Assembly (NCBI GenBank): GCA_014529385.2
Contig: CM043944.1
Span: 88,750,884-88,814,883 of the forward strand
DNA: 64,000 nucleotides
Source of the DNA: Adiantum capillus-veneris
Taxonomy: Eukaryota > Streptophyta > Polypodiopsida > Polypodiales > Pteridaceae
Direction of reading: 5' to 3'
Shown: one piece after another, positions 56,247 to 64,000 of the stretch
Layout: the number at the start of each line of letters is the position of its first letter
Position numbering within the stretch: position 1 is the stretch's first letter
Notes under the pieces: model-generated
The model's database searches: none
What the model was told of the DNA's origin: nothing
What the model saw: the letters and a program-made list of their open reading frames with translations, nothing else
Made by a program: the position numbers and the translations under genes

Positions 56247-58814
56247 ATGGCGGAGGAAGGGAAGCTCAAGATTGAGAAGTTCAACGGCAAAAACTACCAA
56301 CATTGGAAGATGCAGATTGAAGACTATCTCTACCAGAAGGACCTCTATTTGCCACTAGGCGGTCTTGCGAAGAAGCCCGCAACAATGGCAGATGAAGCAT
56401 GGATTGTCCTTGATCGAAAGGCACTGGGAACAATCCGGTTAAGCTTGGCGTCAACGGTGGCCTTCAATGTTTCGGAGATGAAGACCACGGAGGACTTGAT
56501 GAAGTCACTTGACGACTTCTATGAGAAACCATCGGCATCCAATAAGGTATTTCTTATGAAGCGCTTGTTCAATCTAAAGATGGCAGAGAATGGTTCAGTT
56601 GCAGAACACCTAAATGACTTTAACACAAACATAAGTCAACTTCGATCAGTGAAAATCAATTTTGATGACGAAGTGCGAGCTCTCCTTATACTATCATCTC
56701 TACCGGATAGTTGGGACAGCCTTGTGATGGCTGTAAGTAATTCTATCTCTGGCACAAATACTCTTAAGTTTGATGATGTTGTGGGTGTTCTTCTAAGCGA
56801 GGAAATGCGAAGGAGAAGCACAGGAGAATCATCAAGTGATGCACTATCAGTGGAAACAAGAGGAAGGCCTAAGGAGAGGTTCAAAAACCAAAAGGGTCGT
56901 GATCGCTCAAGGCGGAGCAAGTCACGCACAAAGTCAGTTCTTGAATGTTGGAACTGCGGCAAGAAGGGCCACGTCAAGAAGGATTGCTGGTCCAAGAAGA
57001 AGAAGGAGACAGAGTCTCAAGACAACAAGCCAACATCGGAGGCCAATGTGGCAGGTAAAGTAGAGCAAGATGCTCTAATTCTCTCATTAGACAATGTGTC
57101 TAATTCCTGGATAGTAGATTCTGGGGCTTCATTCCATGCGACACCACACAAGCAACATTTCCAAGACTACACCAAAGGTAATTTTGGGTATGTATATTTG
57201 GGAGATGATGAAGCTTGTGAGATTGTCGGCAAAGGTACAGTTTCTGTCAAAACTGCTAACGGAAATGAATGGAAGCTTAAAGATGTTAGGCATGTTCCTT
57301 CTCTTCGCAAAAATTTGATCTCTACAGGACAATTGGACGATGAAGGTCACAACATTGCATTCGGAAACAAACGGTGGAAGATCTCAAAGGGATCTTTGGT
57401 GGTTGCCAAGGGTGAAAAAGTCGGTACACTTTACTTGTGTACTGTTAGCACGCAACCTTCAGCTTGTGCAGCAACTACAGAAGTTGACAGTGCGGTGTGG
57501 CACTACCGACTTGGGCATATGAGTGCCAAAGGAATGCAAATCCTTCAAACAAAGAAGCTTCTACCAGGTTTGAAAGAAGTGGACTTAGAGTTCTGTGAAG
57601 ATTGTGTTTATGGTAAACAAAAGAGGGTAAAATTTCAAAAATCAGGAAATGAAAGAAAAAATAAAAAACTTGAGTTGGTTCATTCTGATGTTTGGGGTCC
57701 TGCAAGTACACCATCACTTGGTGGCTCATTGTACTATGTAACATTCATAGACGATGCGACTAGAAAAACATGGGTTTATGTCATGAAGAATAAATCCGAT
57801 GTATTTTCCATATTTCAAAGGTGGAAAGCCTTTGTGGAGAATGAAACAGGTACCAAGGTTAAATGCCTCAGATCCGACAATGGAGGTGAATATTGCAGCC
57901 AAGCTTTTGAAAGCTTTTGTGCTAGCAATGGAATTCGGAGGCAAAGGACAACCCCAAGGACACCTCAACAAAATGGGATTTCGGAAAGGATGAACAGGAC
58001 AATCATGGAACGAGCACGAAGCATGTGGCTACATGCAGGCCTACCACTTGAACTTTGGGCGGAAGCTGTAAGTACGTCTGTGTACTTAATCAATCGGTCA
58101 CCCTCAACGGCATTGGATGGGGGAGTTCCAGAAGAGGCATGGACAGGTAAACCGGTGAATTATGCATTTCTCAAAGTGTTTGGGTGTGAGGCTTTCATGC
58201 ACATAGATAGAAGCCTAATATCAAAGCTAGATGCAAAGTCCAAAAAGTGTTTCTTCATTGGCTATGGAGAAGGAGACTTTGGGTATCACCTATGGAATCC
58301 TGAAGATGGTAAAATCTTAAGGAGTAGGGATGTAATTTTTAACGAACAAAATATGTACAAAGATTACTTGGAAAGAAAAAAAACAAAAGAAACAGGTGAT
58401 GAGTACATGGAGCTTGAGGACGGTGAAGACTCAAGGACTGCAAACGGTGACAATGTGCAACAACGTCAACCAAATGAGGAGCCTCAATCTATTCCCCGAA
58501 GATCTACAAGAGCAAGTAGACCTCCAGAAAGGTTTGTTCCTTCCTTCAACCATCTCTTGATCTCAGATTCTGGAGAGCCGGAATCATATGAAGAAGCTAT
58601 ACAACATGAATCCAAAGAAGAATGGACGAAGAGCATGCAAGTGGAGATGGACTCACTACATCGCAACCAAACATGGGAGTTGGTTGAGTTGCCTAAAGGT
58701 AAGCGGGCACTTCAAAACAAATGGGTGTACAAGCTAAAGGAAGAAGAAGGTGGGAAGAAAAGGTACAAGTCTAGGCTTGTGGTAAAAGGTTTTTTTTCAA
58801 AAGAAAGGTATTGA
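56247..58814 (+). pseudogene. Copia-1 gag-protease-integrase and RT start
   Basis: About 855 codons from the ATG at 56247 (MAEEGKLKIEKFNG). Capsid domain residues about 1-200; zinc knuckle CWNCGKKGHVKKDC near 234; protease WIVDSGASFHATP near 288; pre-integrase VWHYRLGHMSAKGMQIL; integrase with catalytic positions intact in VHSDVWGP, LRSDNGGEY and NGISERMNRT; linker with STRASRPPERFVPSF; RT start NKWVYKLKEEEGGKKRYKSR. The frame ends at TGA 58812 only because a T run at 58791-58798 has eight bases; RT continues in the next frame. All earlier catalytic residues look sound. Confidence 0.93.
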
Positions 58815-60126
58815 CTTCAATGAAATATTTTCTCCTGTTGTAAAAATGAACTCAATTAGGCTTGTCTTAAGCCTGGCTACTCATGATCTAAATCTCGAGC
58901 AAATGGATGTAAATACGGCATTCCCTCACGGTGACTTAGAGGAGCAAATCTACATGCTTCAACCAAAGGGGTATGAAGTAAAAGGTAAGGAGAAAATGGT
59001 TTGCAGATTAAAGAAGAGCTTGTATGGTTTAAAGCAAGCATCAAGACAATGGTACTTGAAGTTTGATCGATGGATGTTGGATCATGGATTCACAAGATGC
59101 AACTCGGATCACTGCGTCTACACGAAGAATTTGGGAGATGGGAAATTCATCATCCTAATGTTGTATGTTGATGACATGTTGATTGTAAGTGCTAATATGC
59201 AGGACATCAAAGACCTAAACGAGGAGCTGTCCAAATCTTTTTCAATGAAAGATTTAGGTGCTGCAAAGAGGATACTTGGTATGAAAATATCAAGGGACAG
59301 GACGAAGAAGACAATAAAGCTATCTCAAGAAGATTACATCAAGAAGGTACTAGAAAGGTTTGCAATGCAAAATGCAAAACCAGTTTCTACACCTTTGGCT
59401 GGTCATTTTAAACTAACGAAGGATATGTGTCCAAAGACACAAGAGGAGATAGCCTATATGTCTAAAGTTCCATATGCTGCAGCGGTAGGTTCTCTAATGT
59501 ATGCTATGGTCTGGACAAGGCCAGACATTGCACATGCAGTGGGAGTTGTGAGTAGGTTCATGGAAAACCCAGGTAAAGAGCATTGGCAAGCTGTGAAGTG
59601 GATACTTAGGTATCTAAAAGGGACAACAACAAATGCTTTGTATTTTGGAGGAACTGATATTTTTCTAGAAGGGTATGCTGATGCAGATATGGCAGGTGAC
59701 AAAGATACTCGAAGGAGCACTACTGGCTATGTGTTCACGGTTGGAGGCACAGCAGTAAGCTGGGCTTCAAAGCTGCAGAAAGTGGTTTCACTTTCTACCA
59801 TGGAAGCAGAGTATGTAGCAATGACAGAGGCAAGCAAAGAAATTCTGTGGCTTCACAGATTCTTAGAAGAGCTTGGATTCAAACAAGACAATTGTGTCTT
59901 GTACAGTGATAGCCAAAGCGCTATCCATCTTGCGAAGAACTCAGCCTTTCATTCAAGGACAAAGCACATTGAGGTGAGATATCACTTCATACGCACTCTT
60001 TTGGAAGAGGGACAACTAAAGCTAGGAAAGGTGCATACAAGTAAAAATCCTGCAGACATGTTTACAAAGGTGGTCAACAAGGAGAAGTTGAGCTTTTGCT
60101 CATCTTCAATCGGCATTCAAGGATAA
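58799..60126 (+). pseudogene. Copia-1 RT and RNase H (after the frameshift)
   Basis: Open from the frameshift to the stop at 60124-60126; the first ATG is 58846. RT has QMDVNTAFPHGDLEEQIYM, KSLYGLKQASRQWY and the catalytic YVDDMLIV. RNase H has YADADMAGD, STMEAEYVA, YSDSQSAIHLAKN and HSRTKHIEVRYHFI. It ends shortly before the polypurine tract. Apart from the single-base slip upstream it looks complete, so the element may have been active very recently, or the T run may be a sequencing miscall. Confidence 0.92.
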
Positions 60127-60173
60127 GAAGCCAGAATGGAAAGCAATCACAGGTTTGGTTTGGAGATCAGTCT

Positions 60174-60186
60174 CCAAGTGGGAGAT
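60174..60186 (+). promoter_or_regulatory. Copia-1 polypurine tract
   Basis: CCAAGTGGGAGAT lies directly before the 3' LTR; AAGTGGGAGAT is the plus-strand primer seen in many plant Copia elements. Confidence 0.85.
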
Positions 60187-60958
60187 TGTTAAGTATGGAG
60201 CCTGATTTACCCTTGTAATTTTCTGTGGTAAAAGCGCACATTTGTAAGGCCCCCATTATGAGGAGAAGCCATCGTGCGTGAAGGAAAATCACTCACCGGA
60301 AACCAAAATTTTCACAGACAAGAATTAGGGGCAACTTTAAAGGCCTCGGGGGCGGAGGCCCCCGAGACTTTTTTTTCGCCGGAATATTATGGCCGGACGG
60401 CGGCCGTAAAGTGGTCGGAAAACAACCGGTCGGTTGGCCGGTGGCCGGTAGTCAATGGCCGATGGCCGGTGGCCGGTGGTCGGAAGTCAATGGCCGGTGG
60501 CCAGTGGCCGAATTCAAAAGCGGACTTGTCTTCTCAAGGGCGGCCACACATGGGCGGATTGGAGGGTCCGATTTGGACTTCTTCGCACAAGGGCGGCTAC
60601 ACATGGTTGTCTCTCCTAAGAGAGGGCAGCCCTTTTGGCCTATAAAAGGAGGCCATTTCTACACACATTATATAGTGTGTGAAGTTGATGCAACAAGGTG
60701 AGTGTGAGGTGGTGAGAGTGAAGCAAGGCGGGAGCTCCATTCAGGGTATAATCCCTTTATAAACTACTTCTTATTTTGAAGTACTAAAGCCATTGAGTGG
60801 CTGCTTTCCCGTGGACGTAGCCCACATTGGGTGAACCACGTATATCGTGTGTACTCTCTCTCTCTCTCTCTACTCTATAATCTCGTGTATATAAATCTGT
60901 CTCTCTCCATTAAGTAATCTACTCAATTATCTATTTAGCTACGTCTTATTTCCTAACA
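60187..60958 (+). repeat. Copia-1 3' LTR
   Basis: 772 bp, nearly identical to the 5' LTR apart from fewer TC dinucleotides (about 60852-60870) and a changed GGCCG repeat number. Hairpin with T8 at 60345-60376, TATA at 60641-60648. Confidence 0.93.
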
Positions 60959-60963
60959 AGCCA

Positions 60964-62860
60964 CAGGCTCTCAACTACAACTGTTATAGACTCGTATATC
61001 CATGTAGCAGATTCCCTAAACCAATTCTCTTCTTGAGTACCCAAAGACTGAGGTGGCACCCTATGGAAATTTAGAGCATCTAGTTCCTCTAGCATCTTCT
61101 TTGCCAGATCCTCTGTAATCTTTGCCGCCAGATCCCTTTTCTCTTGCAATTTTTCCACTACCTTTGGCTTTCCTTTCGTCTTTCAGGTAGCCCTCTTCTG
61201 CTCCCATCCCTCTATTTCAACAGCTTTCTTTACCTCTTTTTTAGGTTCATCTAGAATCTCTTCGATTACCACCCCTCGGCTTCTGGTGACCACTCTCATT
61301 GGTACTGGCTTAGGTGGCTTCTGCTCAGATCCTTCTGGTCTTATGTTATCTGGGCACTGAGCTGCAAAATGGTCATACTTCCCACAAGTGTAGAAGCTAA
61401 AATCCCTCTTTCCAAAGTCAACTCTACCCCTACCATGACCAATGCTTCTCTGATATCTCCCTCTACCAACTCCGATACTGGTACTAACCTCATTTCCCTT
61501 AAAACCAGATACTCCCTCTGACTTCACCACTTCTAGATTTGTCAATGCAATCATGGACATGTCCTTTGCCTTCTTGAAGTGATGAATTTTGATTCCAGAA
61601 TTATTCCACACGTGACCATACGCTTTATAGTACGTACATTGACTGCACTCGTCTAACCTGTGATCTCTTGATCTACATTTGGAACATCGGGTCTCCAATT
61701 TACTGATTGAGGGTCTCGTTTTCATCATTTCAACAATTTGCTTTGACATCTCCTTCAGTTTCTTCATCCTTATCATCTGCATTGTTGCCAGATGAACTAG
61801 AATTGGGGGTGGAATCAAACTCGTTAGTTGTCGCCTCAGTATCATTGGAATTTCGTCTACTCTTGTGATCGCTCTCCTTTTTGGCTTGATGTTCAAGTTT
61901 CAGGGCATGCTGCACCAGATCATTAAATTTCTTTGTTGGGGGCTAGAACCTCCTATTTCCTCAGTTTTTTACTTCTGAACCCAGTGAGGAACCAAGCTCT
62001 CATCCTCTTTTCAGACAGGTACGTAGCTGCTTGGTCAATTCTTTGATTATCTCAATATAACTATGAAATGACCATTTACCTTGTTTTATTATATCCAACT
62101 TGCATAAGATACTTTGTCTCCTCTTTTATGTGAATAATCAAGCTGAAACACTTAGATCAACTTGCTGTATGTTTTGAGTTGGCATGGTAGGTAATGGTAG
62201 TACCATTTTCAAGTGGCATCCTTCAATTTTTGAGGAAAATACTCTTTCCATTCATCTTCATTGATATCCTTAAGCTCAACATACTGTTAAAAGGTCTAAA
62301 TATGAACATCTGGATCAATTTTCTTACCTCCTTTAAATACTAGAAAGGCAATCTTTAAATCAAGGATCTTTCATGATGCTTGGAATTCTCTTTTGCTACA
62401 GACTTGCGCTTTTTGGTTCTTTTCTTGTTGTAATGGTCAGTACTCGCTGTTATCATCTGTTTTAGTTACATTATATGGGTGGTTTTCGCTTTGTCTTCTT
62501 GTGTGCTAATATGTGACTCCTTCTGCTACCATCACTTTCATCTGTGTGCTTTCTAGTTTTGTGCTTCTCTCTCATTTGAGACCCATCAGACCAAGAGTGT
62601 GGCTCTGCTCTCTCTGACCGTCTTCTCCTAGAATGGTGAGAGTGCTCGGACTCCAACTCCTCAACATCCCATCGGTCTAGGTTGGTGTCTGTCTCATTGC
62701 TAGGATCAAGTTTAGTGTCAGAACCTTGCTCCACTTGTCTGGGATTGTGCTGACTCGATCTGTATTCTCCATAAATATGGTTGTTGGTCTTCTTCTATAG
62801 GCAACTCTTTTGGGTGGCATGATTGAAAGAAGCTAACTCCTAAAACCCAAATGGGAGATA
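60964..62860 (-). pseudogene. Gypsy-C copy 2: gag
   Basis: Minus-strand gag remains. The N-terminal frame (62471-62734) is hydrophilic with many Ser/Arg/Glu (EHSHHSRRRRSERAEPHS). The nucleocapsid frame (61183-61896) has CSKCRSRDHRLDEC, a CX2CX4HX4C knuckle, and FYTCGKYDHFAAQC, a second knuckle with its first Cys lost. A Gly/Arg-rich GVGRGRYQRSIGHGRGR segment lies between them. The last part (60964-61158) reads RDLAAKITEDLAKKMLEEL and continues toward protease before the Copia-1 insertion. Capsid sequence between 61.9 and 62.4 kb is too broken to define. Confidence 0.75.
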
Positions 62861-62908
62861 GAGATTCCTTGTTAAGAGCAATTCAGCTCACCACTATGAT
62901 CACCAAAA

Positions 62909-63285
62909 TGGAATGAGTTGGTCACTTATGACTGCTATTTCATGTTGAATTAGTAGAGCTAGTTAAATCAGTTCAGACAAACAAACTTCAGACAATAGAT
63001 CAAATATGACAAAACTCGAAGGGAAATAAGAGACAAATATTGGAATTGGAATTGGATTGTGTATTTAGATAAGTACAACTGGAATTGAGTACAATGGCAT
63101 GAGCCAAAGGATGATATGAGCGTAATAGCCAATACAGTACAAAAGTATAATGAGCTGTAGGAATGACACTAGACAACAACAACAACCTGTCAAATGAGTA
63201 ATGGACATATTTAAAGCTTCTGGTTTGGGCCTCTGATCGACTGTCCACTGTGCAGTTAGCGCAGTAATTGGGCTCGGTAATTAGT
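62909..63285 (-). repeat. Gypsy-C LTR, right (5' LTR of copy 2)
   Basis: On the minus strand it ends ...AACTCATTCCA, followed by TTTTGGTGATCATAGTGG, parallel to copy 1 (7566-7589). Shares CTGATCGACTGTCCACTGTG and GGTAATTA blocks with 45128-45482. The outer end is uncertain because the expected TGTAG start is not seen; no TSD could be confirmed. Confidence 0.6.
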
Positions 63286-63672
63286 TATTGCGTAAGGGGT
63301 GTTTATTTGTGGCATATATGGAATGAAGAACAAGGCAGTTTTTGGGCATTCACACTCCCTTTCATTACTGTCCTTTGGATTTCTTAGCACTATGAAGGAG
63401 ATTAAGGGCCACATCAAGGAAGGTGCCCTATTTGATGTAAACGTGTTGCAAAAATCATTCAGATGGCAGCAATGGAGGAATATCATCTTGTCATTGTATG
63501 AGTCCCTTAGAATGTATGTTATTGATAGTTATTGTTCTCTATTTCCCCCCTCCTGATTCCTCTCTGAGGCTCCCCCTCTTGGAGCCAAGATTGCCCCTCT
63601 CTTGTCTATGGGGCCTTCCCTTCTTTTTAATGTAATTCAGTACTTCTCCAAAGAGAAAATCAAGCCTATGGC
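63286..63672. other. Unassigned DNA right of Gypsy-C copy 2
   Basis: No recognisable gene. A plus-strand frame at 63299-63556 has no family resemblance. Confidence 0.4.
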
Positions 63673-63981
63673 TGGGTTCAGACGGGGCGGCGGAAGAGAG
63701 AGAGAAAGGGGCGTGCCTCCTGCATGGCAACATCTCATTGGCTGGCAAAAAGCAAAGGTATTTCCGGACCCACCATTTCATGAGCGACCCTCCCACCCTC
63801 GGAAATGAGGTACTTCCACCCGAAAGCTGCACATCTTCAGCCACGTAGGAGATTTGTGCAATTCCAGCCATTGATTTGGTGTTGACCACTCAAACTGCTC
63901 ACCCTCCCTCCGCTTTGTGTGAATTCTATGGGTGGCGGAACAGGAAAATGCATTGTACTACCGCCGCCCCGTCTGAACCCA
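63673..63981. mobile_element. 309-bp inverted-repeat (MITE-like) element
   Basis: A perfect 21-bp terminal inverted repeat, TGGGTTCAGACGGGGCGGCG plus one G, is at 63673-63693 and inverted at 63961-63981. Flanks GCCTATGGC (63664-63672) and CCCTATGTC (63982-63990) agree at seven of nine bases, consistent with an old 9-bp TSD of Mutator type. The interior has no transposase. Confidence 0.8.
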
Positions 63982-64000
63982 CCCTATGTCTCCTCTCCCG

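Larger units (their letters stand above)
55371..60958 (+). mobile_element. Copia-1 element, nearly intact
   Basis: 5588 bp with LTRs of 803 and 772 bp that differ mainly in repeat number, TSD AGCCA, tRNA-Met primer site, polypurine tract and a gag-pol frame disturbed by a single visible frameshift. This is the youngest-looking autonomous-type element in the window. It interrupts Gypsy-C copy 2 between gag and RT. Confidence 0.95.
45128..63285 (-). mobile_element. Gypsy-C copy 2, split by three later insertions
   Basis: Minus-strand element. 5' LTR at about 62909-63285, gag 60964-62860, RT-RNase H 54150-55365, integrase 53206-53560 plus 47267-47817, pol end 45483-45764, LTR 45128-45482. Removing the solo LTR (45770-47261), Copia-2 (47823-53200) and Copia-1 (55371-60958) with one TSD copy each leaves about 5.7 kb in correct Gypsy order. 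Interrupted codons resume on the far side of each insert. It lacks a clear polypurine tract before the left LTR. Confidence 0.8.

Overview
This is a gene-poor, repeat-dense stretch of a land-plant nuclear genome. Nearly everything that can be identified is LTR retrotransposon: Ty3/Gypsy gag-pol with tRNA-Asp-type primer sites, Ty1/Copia gag-pol, a Cassandra TRIM carrying 5S rRNA promoter sequence, solo LTRs and two small inverted-repeat elements. I see no convincing host protein gene, tRNA gene or functional rRNA gene. Cassandra occurs in vascular plants including ferns, so a vascular plant is the safest statement. The species cannot be named from the sequence.

Layout. 1-347: LTR piece of family Copia-1. 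348-2922: unassigned AT-rich DNA with tandem duplications. 2928-8157: old, internally deleted minus-strand Gypsy-C copy (TSD TTATC). 8549-13576: 5'-truncated plus-strand chromodomain-type Gypsy-B with a 1.6-kb 3' LTR. 13577-15655: unassigned DNA with a 48-base poly-C tract. 15661-41951: a 26.3-kb composite of family Gypsy-A with three LTRs and two internal regions, bounded by one target-site duplication (CAATA). Its first half carries a 605-bp Cassandra and its second half a 1.6-kb Gypsy-B-like solo LTR. 41957-63.3 kb: minus-strand Gypsy-C material. A degenerate element at 45.1-63.3 kb has been split by a Copia-1 solo LTR (itself holding a 772-bp inverted-repeat element), a Copia-2 element with 192-bp LTRs, and a nearly intact Copia-1 element. 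The window ends with a 309-bp inverted-repeat element.

How the parts relate. The Gypsy-A composite is the most informative region. Each internal region acts as a reference for the other: the first has lost zinc knuckles and the early protease, the second has lost the RT core, and each shows the empty site of the other's nested insertion. Gypsy-A encodes a protease-like domain with a DGG motif in the usual place before RT, and a second retropepsin-like domain with a canonical DTG motif downstream of integrase. The second half also holds 1.9 kb of pol from a related element (Gypsy-A'), joined in frame integrase-to-gag. That fragment carries two integrase zinc-binding modules in tandem.

All element comparisons were made by eye from the bases given here. 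No searches or alignments were run. Family names (Gypsy-A, -B, -C, Copia-1, -2) are local labels.
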